A stretch of DNA of 21,587 nt. Origin: AC-69 sp036519575. GTDB taxonomy: Bacteria; Actinomycetota; UBA4738; HRBIN12. The stretch is from contig DATDKZ010000105.1 of assembly GCA_036519575.1 (NCBI GenBank), positions 1-21,587 of the forward strand. Direction: 5' to 3'. Below are positions 1 to 6,484 of the stretch, one piece after another. The notes below the pieces were generated by a model. That model saw nothing but the letters and a program-made list of their open reading frames with translations, did not search any database and was not told the DNA's origin. The translations under genes were made by a program, and so were the position numbers. Numbering within the stretch: the first letter of the stretch is position 1; every line of letters begins with the position of its first letter.

Positions 1-95
1 TGCGGCCGAAGGAGCGCGGAGACGCCGAGCGAGGCCACACCGAACAGGACCGCCAGCGCCGCCAGGACCGCGATCGGCAGGTAGTCGGAGAGCAT
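1..95 (-). CDS. nuoA: NADH-quinone oxidoreductase subunit A, N-terminal fragment
   Basis: Only the first 31 codons are in the window; the gene runs off the left edge. The start is ATG (complement of 93-95), with a purine-rich AGGGAAGG ribosome site upstream. The visible peptide begins MLSDYLPIAVLAALAVLF and continues as one hydrophobic helix ending in LLRP. That is the usual look of the first membrane segment of NuoA, a small subunit of the membrane arm of complex I, which oxidises NADH and reduces menaquinone. It starts 13 bases after the stop of the geranylgeranyl reductase on the same strand. A reductase gene directly before nuoA is a familiar order in actinobacteria, and this context supports the call more than the short peptide does. 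Another small membrane protein cannot be excluded. Confidence 0.72.
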   Translation of the reverse strand, partial: MLSDYLPIAVLAALAVLFGVASLGVSALLRP

Positions 96-108
96 CCCCG
101 TCCCTTCC

Positions 109-1368
109 CTACGACGCCCGCGCCAGGCGCACCATCGCGTCCATCAACCTGTCCTGGACATCGCCCTCCCGGCCGTCGGTGAGGTTGCCCATGAAGCGCA
201 GCGCGAAGCGCATCAGCCACTCCTGGGGAAGCCCGTACTCGGTGAACGCCCCCATGACCCGGGGGTTCCCGATGAGACGGACGAAGTTCCGTCCCACGTG
301 GAAGTAGCGTCCGTACCGCTCGCGGAGGACCGTCGGGTACATGTGCGCGATGCCGGGACGGTTCGAGACCAGCGCATCGTGGATCAGCTCGGCGGCGATC
401 TCCCCGGACTCGATGGCATAGGCGATGCCCTCGCCGTTGAACGGGTTCACCGCACCGGCGGCGTCACCAACCACCACCATGCCCGGGACGGCCTGGGGTG
501 TCCTGTTCAGGCCCATGGGGATGGGACCCGAGAGGACGCGGCCCTCGGCGGTCTCTTCACGGACGTTCCAGTCCTCGGGAAGCATCCGGGCGAAGGAATC
601 GAACACCCGCTGGGCCGAGACGTTCTGGAAGTTCTCGAACGTGTTCAGCAGGCCGGCCCCCACGTTCACCCGTCCGTCGGACAGGGGGAACAGCCAGCCG
701 TACCCGGGCATCAGCGCGTCCCCGTCCCACAGGTCGAACCACACCTCGAGCCACGGTCCCGGGCGGCGGTCGATGCGGTAGTAGCGGCGGGCGGCGATGC
801 CGAGCGGCCGGGAGGGATCCCTTCGCACGCCCGCCGTTGCGGCGAACCGGGAGGCGGCGCCGTCGGCGGCCACCACGAATCGAGCCCGGACCTCCACGGG
901 CTCGGCCCCCTCGTCATCCAGATTTCGGGTCGTCGCGCCCGCCACCCAGCCGTCGTCGAACACGGGCGACACGGCCTCGGTGCGCTCGAGCAACGTGGCC
1001 CCGGCCTTCTCCGCCCTGCGCGCCAAGAGCTCGTCGAAGTCCAGCCGTGTTCGGACCAGCCCGTAGTCGGGAAAGGCCGAGAGTCGAGGCCACGGGAGCT
1101 CCATCGTGACCTTGCGGGACCGGATGCGAAGGCCGTCGACCCGCTCGAAGCCGGGGTCGTGTGGATCGATCCCCATCCCCTCGATGGCCTTGACGCCGCG
1201 GGGTGTCAGGCCGTCGCCGCACACCTTCTCCCGAGGGAACGCGGAGCGCTCGGCCAGCACGACGTCGACGCCATGTCGAGCCAGGTGGTAAGCGGTGGCG
1301 GAGCCCCCGGGGCCGGCGCCCACCACCAGCACGTCGACCTCTCGCCTGTCGCCCGCCGGGACGGTCAC
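109..1368 (-). CDS. Geranylgeranyl reductase family FAD-dependent oxidoreductase (menaquinone side-chain reductase candidate)
   Basis: A 419-residue flavoprotein. It shows the FAD-binding GAGPGG at residues 17-22, an acidic residue E40 ending the second strand, the family signature KVCGDGL at 48-54, AADGAAS at 167-172, PGYGWLFP at 220-227 and the second FAD motif GDAAGAVNPFNGEG at 300-313. These are hallmarks of the geranylgeranyl reductase branch of the PHBH-like flavoproteins, which saturate isoprenoid double bonds. Beside a polyprenyl synthase and nuoA, the likely substrate is the menaquinone tail (as for MenJ); archaeal-type lipids or carotenoids are less likely. The start is GTG (complement of 1366-1368), 4 bases after a GGGGGAAG ribosome site. 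Two Rex-type operators lie 20-67 bases upstream of the start, so expression, and probably that of nuoA behind it, should rise when NADH is high. Confidence 0.88.
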   Translation of the reverse strand: MTVPAGDRREVDVLVVGAGPGGSATAYHLARHGVDVVLAERSAFPREKVCGDGLTPRGVKAIEGMGIDPHDPGFERVDGLRIRSRKVTMELPWPRLSAFPDYGLVRTRLDFDELLARRAEKAGATLLERTEAVSPVFDDGWVAGATTRNLDDEGAEPVEVRARFVVAADGAASRFAATAGVRRDPSRPLGIAARRYYRIDRRPGPWLEVWFDLWDGDALMPGYGWLFPLSDGRVNVGAGLLNTFENFQNVSAQRVFDSFARMLPEDWNVREETAEGRVLSGPIPMGLNRTPQAVPGMVVVGDAAGAVNPFNGEGIAYAIESGEIAAELIHDALVSNRPGIAHMYPTVLRERYGRYFHVGRNFVRLIGNPRVMGAFTEYGLPQEWLMRFALRFMGNLTDGREGDVQDRLMDAMVRLARAS

Positions 1369-1387
1369 GCCGCTTCCCCCAGACCGC

Positions 1388-1405
1388 TTGTGAATTTCTT
1401 CACAA
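1388..1405. promoter_or_regulatory. Rex operator 1 (reductase-nuo operon)
   Basis: The 18 bases TTGTGAATTTCTTCACAA are a perfect match to the palindromic Rex operator TTGTGAA-N4-TTCACAA known from actinobacteria and firmicutes. It lies 19 bases upstream of the GTG start at 1368 on the minus strand, where bound repressor would block initiation or early elongation. A rex gene is in the same window at 19536-20219. The match is seen directly; binding is inferred. Confidence 0.88.
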
Positions 1406-1417
1406 AGCCTAACACCC

Positions 1418-1435
1418 TTGTGAAGGCGTTCACGA
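1418..1435. promoter_or_regulatory. Rex operator 2 (reductase-nuo operon)
   Basis: TTGTGAAGGCGTTCACGA matches 13 of the 14 defined positions of the Rex operator. Its first base is exactly 30 bases from the first base of operator 1, close to three helical turns, so two Rex dimers would sit on nearly the same face of the DNA. Confidence 0.82.
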
Positions 1436-1471
1436 GAGCCTAGACCCGGTGGTCTGAGTGGGCAACGAGGG

Positions 1472-1897
1472 TCACGCCCGGGCGTGATCCCAGGTCAAGA
1501 CGCGCTCCGGTGGAACCCGGAGGAACCCGATCACCCGGATCTCCTCGGTGAACCGGGCGAACCCGTCGCCGGTCAGGAGCGAGCGGTACTTCTCGTGCCA
1601 CGTCGACATGGGCGTTCGCATCGAAGGGTGGTCGGGGGCCAGCGGCTCGGCCCGGCCGTGGACGACGATGCCCGCGACCTCCACCCAGCTCCTGCCGACG
1701 TCGATGGCGATCGACACGCGCGGCTCCGATATGGCGTTGGTCCAGGTGCGGCCGGGGCGCCGGGCCGAGACGTAGAGCGCGTCCTCCGGCCACACGAACC
1801 ACAGCGGCACGACGTGGGGTGCGCCGTCGGGGCCGACCGTGGCGACGCTGGCGACAGGCAGAGGTGCGAAGAGCTTGCGCGCCGCGGTGACGTCCAC
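1472..1897 (-). CDS. PPOX-fold (pyridoxamine 5'-phosphate oxidase-like) flavin-binding protein
   Basis: A 141-residue single-domain protein with the split beta-barrel pattern of the pyridoxamine-phosphate-oxidase-like superfamily: an opening strand (PVASVATVGPDGAPHVVPLW, 14-33), a second pair (ALYVSARRPGRTWTNAIS, 40-57), then VSIAIDVG and an Arg/Trp-rich C-terminal half. Members bind FMN or the deazaflavin F420 and reduce varied substrates; the sequence does not decide between the cofactors. The GTG start (complement of 1895-1897) immediately abuts the TGA of the prenyl synthase gene (1898-1900), so the two are almost certainly translated from one message. That placement hints at a role near quinone or isoprenoid metabolism, but this is inference. 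No biosynthetic pyridoxine role is implied. Confidence 0.75.
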   Translation of the reverse strand: MDVTAARKLFAPLPVASVATVGPDGAPHVVPLWFVWPEDALYVSARRPGRTWTNAISEPRVSIAIDVGRSWVEVAGIVVHGRAEPLAPDHPSMRTPMSTWHEKYRSLLTGDGFARFTEEIRVIGFLRVPPERVLTWDHARA

Positions 1898-2785
1898 TCA
1901 GCCCTCCGGAAGGGCAAGGGCCAGGGCCAGCGACCCGAGCGCCTCCGCAGCCTCCCCCGGGATCGCGGGATCACGCACGGCCGACCGCGCCTCCTCGATC
2001 ATGCGGTTGACCACGGCCGCCGCGGCCCCGGGAACCGCACCCTCGCCTTCGTCGATGAGGTCGTCGCGGAACTGGAAGGCCATCCCAAGGGGCCGGGCGA
2101 ACCGGGACAGCGCGGCGAGGAGCTCGGGCGATCCCCCCGCCAGCAGCGCGCCGACGTGCAGGGGTCCCTCCACGGTGTAGGCCCCCGTCTTCAGCAACGC
2201 GATCCGATCCGGCGACGGCGTCCCCACCGCGCCGCGGACATCGAGGAACTGGCCGGCGGCGACCTCTTCGCGCATCAGCGCGTATCGCCTGAGGGCGGAG
2301 AGGAGCCGGTCGGACGCGAATCCCGAGTCGATGAGGGCCTCGTCGGCGAGCACCGCGGCCAGGTCGCCGATGAGGACGGCCACCGAGCGGCCGAACCGCA
2401 GGGCGTCCGCTTCGCCCGCGCGAGCGCCGGCGAACCGGACGTACGTTGTGGGCTCGCCTCGTCGGGTCTGGCTCTCGTCCATGACGTCGTCGTGGATCAG
2501 GGCGAACGTGTGGAACAGCTCGAGGGCCGCCGCAGCACGGACGATCGGCTCGCCGTCATCTCCTCCCGCCGCCCGGTATCCCCAGTAGCAGAAGGCCGGA
2601 CGGATGCGCTTGCCGCCCGCCGCCACGATCCGCCGAAGCTCGTCCACCATCTCCGCCGCCTCGGGCGCGATCGCCGCCATCGTCTCTCGTCGCCCCTGGA
2701 GGAAGGAGGCAAGGGCCTGATCGACGCGGCGGCGTACCGAATCGAGCGCAGCGGGAGCGACGAGGGTCTCGGGATCCACGGTCAC
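1898..2785 (-). CDS. Polyprenyl diphosphate synthase, unusually short C-terminus
   Basis: A trans-prenyltransferase of 295 residues from the preferred GTG start. It carries GGKRIRP at 57-63, the first aspartate-rich motif DDVMD at 99-103 followed by RRGEPT, and the second, DDLID, at 241-245. The enzyme would extend allylic diphosphates with isopentenyl diphosphate, most likely for the menaquinone tail given its neighbours. After the second motif the family normally continues with a GK-x-x-G-x-D-L-x-x-GK-x-T stretch of about 60 residues that binds diphosphate. Here the chain goes almost straight to the C-terminal helices and the next gene begins, so that stretch is missing. The open frame extends upstream to 3061, but that part lies antisense to ctaA and looks non-protein-like. 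I chose GTG at 2785, giving VTVDPETL; it has no clear ribosome site, so the exact start is uncertain. Confidence 0.85.
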   Translation of the reverse strand: MTVDPETLVAPAALDSVRRRVDQALASFLQGRRETMAAIAPEAAEMVDELRRIVAAGGKRIRPAFCYWGYRAAGGDDGEPIVRAAAALELFHTFALIHDDVMDESQTRRGEPTTYVRFAGARAGEADALRFGRSVAVLIGDLAAVLADEALIDSGFASDRLLSALRRYALMREEVAAGQFLDVRGAVGTPSPDRIALLKTGAYTVEGPLHVGALLAGGSPELLAALSRFARPLGMAFQFRDDLIDEGEGAVPGAAAAVVNRMIEEARSAVRDPAIPGEAAEALGSLALALALPEG

Positions 2786-2823
2786 GAAGTATGGCAAGGC
2801 GGCGCTCGTTGGGGACCCCGGGA

Positions 2824-2829
2824 TATAGT
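2824..2829 (+). promoter_or_regulatory. Candidate -10 element of ctaAB
   Basis: TATAGT matches five of six bases of the TATAAT consensus and lies 32 bases before the ATG of the haem A/O synthase fusion. No good -35 box is visible 16-18 bases upstream. The complementary strand also reads as an AT-rich hexamer, so the divergent prenyl synthase promoter may overlap. Confidence 0.4.
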
Positions 2830-2831
2830 GG

Positions 2832-2853
2832 ACGTCGGCCTCAGGGCCGACGT
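2832..2853 (+). other. Perfect inverted repeat in the ctaAB leader
   Basis: ACGTCGGCC (2832-2840) and GGCCGACGT (2845-2853) are exact reverse complements separated by the four bases TCAG. The RNA would form a 9-bp GC-rich hairpin starting near the expected transcription start and ending 8 bases before the ctaA ATG, covering the place where a ribosome site should be. As DNA it is also a good palindromic protein site. No T-run follows, so a simple terminator is unlikely. Confidence 0.6.
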
Positions 2854-2861
2854 TCGCCGCG

Positions 2862-4661
2862 ATGACCCGGTTCCAGAAGCTCGCCCTCGCCACCGCAGCC
2901 ACCACCGTCACGCTGTTCACCGTGGGCGGGCTGGTCCGGGGAACGGGGTCGGGGCTCGGCTGCTCATCGTGGCCGACCTGCGAGCCCGGACGGCTCTTCC
3001 CCACGGGGACCATCCACTCGTTGATCGAGTTCTCGCACCGGCTCCTGGCGTTCGCCGTCATCCTCCTGGCGAGCGCGACGGCGATCGTCGCCTGGCTGCA
3101 ACATCGAGGCGACCGGGCCCTCCTGTGGTCGGCCCTCGCGGCCGTTCCCCTGGTGCTGGGGCAGGCCGTTGTCGGTGCGATCGTGGTCCGGACCGATCTG
3201 GACCCATGGTGGGTGACGGCTCACTTCGCCCTGGCACTCGTCCTGGTGGCCGACGTGGTGGTCCTTGCGGTCGTGGCCGCGGTTCCTCCCGCCCGGCCTG
3301 AGGCCGCCCGATCGCGTTTCGCCCGCCTGGCACTGGTCACCGCGGCGTTCACCGCATGCCTCCTCCTGGTGGGGACGTACGTGCGGGCCTCGGGATCCCA
3401 GCTCGTCTTCACCGACTGGCCGCTGATGGACGGACGGTTGGTCCCAACGCTCGGGGGTGCCGCGACGGCGATGTTCCTGCATCGGGTGCTGGCAGTGGCG
3501 TCGCTGCTGCTGATCCTGTGGCTCGCGATCCGGGCCCGCACGCTCCCACGCCGGTCGCGCGACCTCACCGCCCTCTCCACCCTCGCGCTCGCCCTGTTCG
3601 TGGCGCAGGTGATGGTCGGGGCGGCAAACGTCTGGACCAGGCTCCGCCCCTGGGCCGTCGTGCTGCACGTGGCGCTCTCGGTGCTCATCTGGGCCACGCT
3701 GGTGGCCCTGACCACCCTGGCACACCGAGGTGCCGCCGCGGAAGCCGAGCGCACCGAGGCCGATGGGGAGGTGATGGCCGGCCCGAGGTCGATCCGCGAG
3801 ACCATGGTCACGTACTTCCGACTGACGAAGCCCCGGATCATCCTGCTGCTGCTCGTGACCACTGTGCCGGCCATGGTGCTGGCGGCGCGTGGGTTGCCGT
3901 CTCCGTGGCTGGTGCTCGCGACGCTCTCGGGTGGGACCCTCGCGGCCGGCTCGGCCAATGCGATCAATTGCTACCTCGACCGCGACGTCGACGAGGTGAT
4001 GCGGCGAACCCGCCGCCGGCCGCTCCCCGCCCATCAGGTCTCGCCCGAGCGGGCCCTCCGGTTCGGCTACGTCCTCGGCGCCGTGTCGTTCCTGTTCCTC
4101 TCGGTCGCCGTGAACGTGTTGGCGGCATCGCTCGCCCTGTCGGCCATCGCGTTCTACGTCTTCGTCTACACGCTCTGGTTGAAGCGGACGACCACCCAGA
4201 ACATCGTCATCGGCGGCGCGGCCGGCGCGGTACCCGCGCTCGTGGGGTGGGCGGCGGTGACGGGCTCGGTCGGGCTCCCTGCATGGGTGTTGTTCGCCAT
4301 CGTGTTCGTGTGGACGCCACCGCACTTCTGGGCCCTGGCCCTTCGGTACCGGGCCGACTACGCGGCGGCCGGCATCCCCATGCTGCCGGTCGTGCGGGGT
4401 GCCGAGGAAACCCGCCGGCAGATCCTCCAGTATTCGCTGGCCCTGTTCGCCACGACGCTGGTGCTGTACCCGGTCGGACACATGGGGCCGGTCTACCTGG
4501 GCACCGCTGTGGTCCTGGGCGGGCTGTTCGTGTACCGCGCGCTCCGACTGTGGCGGGAGCGGACCCCGGCGCTGGCCATGGGCCTGTTCACGTTCTCCAT
4601 CGCGTACCTGGCGCTGCTGTTCCTGGCGGTGGCGGCGGACGCGGTGCTGATGGCGCGCTAG
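2862..4661 (+). CDS. ctaA-ctaB: Fused haem A synthase - haem O synthase (CtaA-CtaB)
   Basis: One 599-residue membrane protein joining two enzymes of haem A synthesis. Residues 1-290 are COX15/CtaA-like: VGGLVRGTGSGLGC, a cysteine pair C34/C40 in the first outer loop, and histidines H59, H121, H207 and H269 in the four positions used for haem binding; the second half lacks a cysteine pair. Residues 310-599 are UbiA-type protohaem IX farnesyltransferase, with NxxxDxxxD at N369/D373/D377 followed by RRTRRRPLPA, and the later RYRADYAAAGIPMLPVV loop. CtaB turns haem B into haem O, and CtaA oxidises haem O to haem A for the aa3 oxidase encoded opposite. The frame is open throughout, so this is a true fusion; similar fusions are known in other bacteria. 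A GGGGAGGTGATG string near codon 305 could allow internal initiation of CtaB alone. It converges on tlpA with a 6-base gap. Confidence 0.92.
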   Translation: MTRFQKLALATAATTVTLFTVGGLVRGTGSGLGCSSWPTCEPGRLFPTGTIHSLIEFSHRLLAFAVILLASATAIVAWLQHRGDRALLWSALAAVPLVLGQAVVGAIVVRTDLDPWWVTAHFALALVLVADVVVLAVVAAVPPARPEAARSRFARLALVTAAFTACLLLVGTYVRASGSQLVFTDWPLMDGRLVPTLGGAATAMFLHRVLAVASLLLILWLAIRARTLPRRSRDLTALSTLALALFVAQVMVGAANVWTRLRPWAVVLHVALSVLIWATLVALTTLAHRGAAAEAERTEADGEVMAGPRSIRETMVTYFRLTKPRIILLLLVTTVPAMVLAARGLPSPWLVLATLSGGTLAAGSANAINCYLDRDVDEVMRRTRRRPLPAHQVSPERALRFGYVLGAVSFLFLSVAVNVLAASLALSAIAFYVFVYTLWLKRTTTQNIVIGGAAGAVPALVGWAAVTGSVGLPAWVLFAIVFVWTPPHFWALALRYRADYAAAGIPMLPVVRGAEETRRQILQYSLALFATTLVLYPVGHMGPVYLGTAVVLGGLFVYRALRLWRERTPALAMGLFTFSIAYLALLFLAVAADAVLMAR

Positions 4662-4667
4662 CTCCAG

Positions 4668-5171
4668 TCACGAGCCCTCGGAGAGGAGCTTCGTCACGAG
4701 CGACCGCAGCTCCTGCTCATCCACGGCCCCGAAACCCCAGTACCTGATCCGCCCGGACCGGTCGACCACGTAGGTGTCCGGCAGTCCGACGAACCCGAAG
4801 TCGAAGGCCAGCGCGCCCGCCTGGTCCTGGATGCTCGGATAGGTCACGGCGAAGTCCTTCAGGTAGGCCCGGGCCGCGGCGGGGTCGTCGCGGTAGTTCA
4901 CGCCCAGGAAGTACACGCCCCGGTCCCGGAACTCCTGCCACACCCGCTCCAACCCCGGCTGCTCCCTGCGGCACGGCCCGCACCAGGTGGCCCAGAAATT
5001 CACCACCATCACCGCGCCCCGGTACTCGGCCGGCGAGACCGAGCCTCCCTGGAGGGTCTCGCCTCGGAGGGCCGGGAGAGGTTTCGACATCTCCCGCAGC
5101 CCCGGCTCCCTTCCGGACGCGCTGGTGCACGCCGCGAGGAGCGCGAGTGCCAGGACGAGGGTTCGCCTCAT
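4668..5171 (-). CDS. TlpA/ResA-like thioredoxin-fold lipoprotein
   Basis: A 167-residue exported thiol-disulfide protein. The N-terminus MRRTLVLALALLAAC is a lipoprotein signal with the lipobox cysteine at residue 15. The thioredoxin domain has the active site WCGPC (C64, C67) and a cis-proline region GLPDTYVVDRSGRIRYW. The WCGPC context and AhpC/TSA-like layout fit TlpA, ResA and CcmG, which reduce apocytochrome c haem-binding cysteines or help CuA assembly outside the membrane. It is the last gene of the operon that begins with ccdA, the membrane electron donor for such proteins, and also holds resB and ccsB. This supports the ResA role more than sequence alone. The ATG start (complement of 5169-5171) follows GGGAAGG. 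A 44-base gap separates it from the cupredoxin gene. Confidence 0.87.
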   Translation of the reverse strand: MRRTLVLALALLAACTSASGREPGLREMSKPLPALRGETLQGGSVSPAEYRGAVMVVNFWATWCGPCRREQPGLERVWQEFRDRGVYFLGVNYRDDPAAARAYLKDFAVTYPSIQDQAGALAFDFGFVGLPDTYVVDRSGRIRYWGFGAVDEQELRSLVTKLLSEGS

Positions 5172-5215
5172 GTCCTTCCCATCTTGCCACCGTGACCGTC
5201 CGCGGACCGGCGGGG

Positions 5216-6484
5216 TCAGCCGACGGTGACCGACCCGTGCATGGTGGGATGGACGTCGCAGTGGAAGTAGTACGTCCCGGGCTTCAGAGCAGGGATGGAG
5301 TAATCGATCGACGCCGGGCCGGTGATGATCTGGCCCCGGAACAGGTTTGTGCCGAGCGAGCTGTCCGTGTAGATGGCGATGTCGTGGGACATGCCGGCGT
5401 CCTTGTTCTCGAAGTGGAGGGTCGAAGGTGCATCGGGGGGAAACGCGATCTCAGCGGTGCTGAACGCGAGTCCCTGTGCCGTGATCGTCGACGGGTTCGC
5501 CGTGCCACCTCCACCCCCGCCGCCGCCACCCCCACCTCCCGGCGTGGCGGTCGCGGGCGGCGGCCCGCCGCCACCACCCCCCTTGACCACGACCGTCCCG
5601 CTCATCGTGGGGTGCACATCGCAGTGGAAGTAGTACGACCCGGGATCGAGTGACGGGATCGCGTAGTCGACCGTGGCGGGGCCCGTCACGATCTCCCCGC
5701 GGAACAGATTCGTCCCGAGCGAGCTGTCGGTGAAGATCGCGATGTTGTGCTGGATCCCGGGGTCGTTGTTCTCGAAGTGGATGGTGGACGGCCCGGCCGG
5801 GAGTTCGATGCGGTCGGTATCGAACTGGAGCCCCTGGGCCGTCACCGTCACCATGGCGCCCCCGCCGCCCGGGGGTCCGCCCGTGGCCAGGATCGTGCCG
5901 TGCATCTGGGCCGGGTGCACGCTGCAGTGGAAGAAGTACGTCCCAGACTCGAGCGCCGGGGCCTCGTAGGTGACCTTGGCCGGCCCAGTGACGATCTCCC
6001 CGTTCAGGAGGGGCGTGCCGGTGAAGTCCTCGTTGTCGAAGATCTGGACGTCGTGCTGGATCCCGGCGTCCTGATTGTCGAAGTCGATGGCGAAGGGCTT
6101 GCCCGCCGGAGCCGAGAGCTTGGTCTTGTCGAAGGCGATGTCCTTGGCGATCAACGAGATCGTGACCGCCGGGCCGCCGCCTCCCTCCTGCTCTCCGCCG
6201 GCCCCCACGGCGATCAGCGCGATGCCGCCCGCCAGCATGGCCACGCCGGCGACGGCCCCCAGCATGGAGGCCAGGCTGGAGGCCCGGACCGCCGACCTGC
6301 TGGCCACCACTGCGGCGACTACCAGGATGGACAGGGCCACGATGAGGGCGATGGCGGTGGCAGCATCCGCTGTCAGCGAGAGCAGGATCCGGGAGAACCC
6401 GAACAGCACTGCCGCGATCACGAGCAGCATGACGATGGGAAGGAGGATCGGCAGGACCACCCGGTCGCGCGTGCTCGTCCTCAT
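5216..6484 (-). CDS. Membrane-anchored protein with three tandem cupredoxin domains
   Basis: A 422-residue protein. Residues 1-95 hold three hydrophobic segments (about 10-35, 41-62, 71-94). Three blue-copper-like domains follow, at about 106-200, 212-300 and 333-422. Each keeps a full type 1 copper ligand set: H144/C187/H190/M194, H246/C288/H291/M294 and H367/C409/H412/M415. Domains 2 and 3 share the short loop CDVHPTM, spaced like amicyanin (C-x2-H-x2-M); domain 1 is one residue longer. Domains 2 and 3 are nearly identical over long runs (TDSSLGTNLFRG) and are joined by a glycine/proline linker (302-329). It overlaps the oxidase assembly gene ctaG by ATGA, so it is made with the oxidase. 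Likely roles are electron carriage to the caa3 oxidase or copper storage and delivery; the sequence does not decide. The copper sites are well supported, the role is inference. Confidence 0.85.
   Translation of the reverse strand: MRTSTRDRVVLPILLPIVMLLVIAAVLFGFSRILLSLTADAATAIALIVALSILVVAAVVASRSAVRASSLASMLGAVAGVAMLAGGIALIAVGAGGEQEGGGGPAVTISLIAKDIAFDKTKLSAPAGKPFAIDFDNQDAGIQHDVQIFDNEDFTGTPLLNGEIVTGPAKVTYEAPALESGTYFFHCSVHPAQMHGTILATGGPPGGGGAMVTVTAQGLQFDTDRIELPAGPSTIHFENNDPGIQHNIAIFTDSSLGTNLFRGEIVTGPATVDYAIPSLDPGSYYFHCDVHPTMSGTVVVKGGGGGGPPPATATPGGGGGGGGGGGGTANPSTITAQGLAFSTAEIAFPPDAPSTLHFENKDAGMSHDIAIYTDSSLGTNLFRGQIITGPASIDYSIPALKPGTYYFHCDVHPTMHGSVTVG
5219..5851 (-). repeat. Tandem duplication of cupredoxin domains 2 and 3
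   Basis: The stretches encoding domain 3 (5219-5488) and domain 2 (5585-5851) are related copies offset by 363 bases. Shared DNA includes GCAGTGGAAGTAGTACG near 5260 and 5622 and CGAGCGAGCTGTC near 5355 and 5718. The copies are separated by a GC-only glycine-codon tract at about 5498-5581. Domain 1 is clearly more divergent, which points to a more recent duplication giving domains 2 and 3. Confidence 0.75.

Noticed and set aside
1442..1455. Short inverted repeat AGACC/GGTCT after the PPOX-like gene, considered as a terminator
   Set aside because: Only 5 bp of stem and no T-run; too weak to call.
2786..3061. Upstream extension of the prenyl synthase frame to an ATG at 3061
   Set aside because: It overlaps the start of ctaA on the other strand and the hairpin leader, and has no family similarity; GTG 2785 gives a normal N-terminus.
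1484..3301. Long plus-strand open frame of about 600 codons opposite the prenyl synthase
   Set aside because: Arg/Gly/Pro/His-rich shadow of real minus-strand genes, without domains; it also runs into ctaA in another frame.
2964..4481. Minus-strand open frame of about 500 codons opposite ctaAB
   Set aside because: Highly charged, Gln/His/Arg-rich antisense composition caused by high GC; the plus strand encodes a clear membrane enzyme.
4660..4690. AGCTCC/GGAGCT inverted repeat at the ctaAB-tlpA junction
   Set aside because: 6 bp with a 19-base loop inside coding sequence; not a credible terminator.
5198..5207. 10-base palindrome GTCCGCGGAC between the cupredoxin and tlpA genes
   Set aside because: Short GC palindromes are expected by chance at this base composition; no flanking promoter or terminator signal.
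5498..5581. Glycine-codon tract considered as a frameshift or broken gene
   Set aside because: The frame stays open and both flanking cupredoxin domains are intact, so it is a linker.
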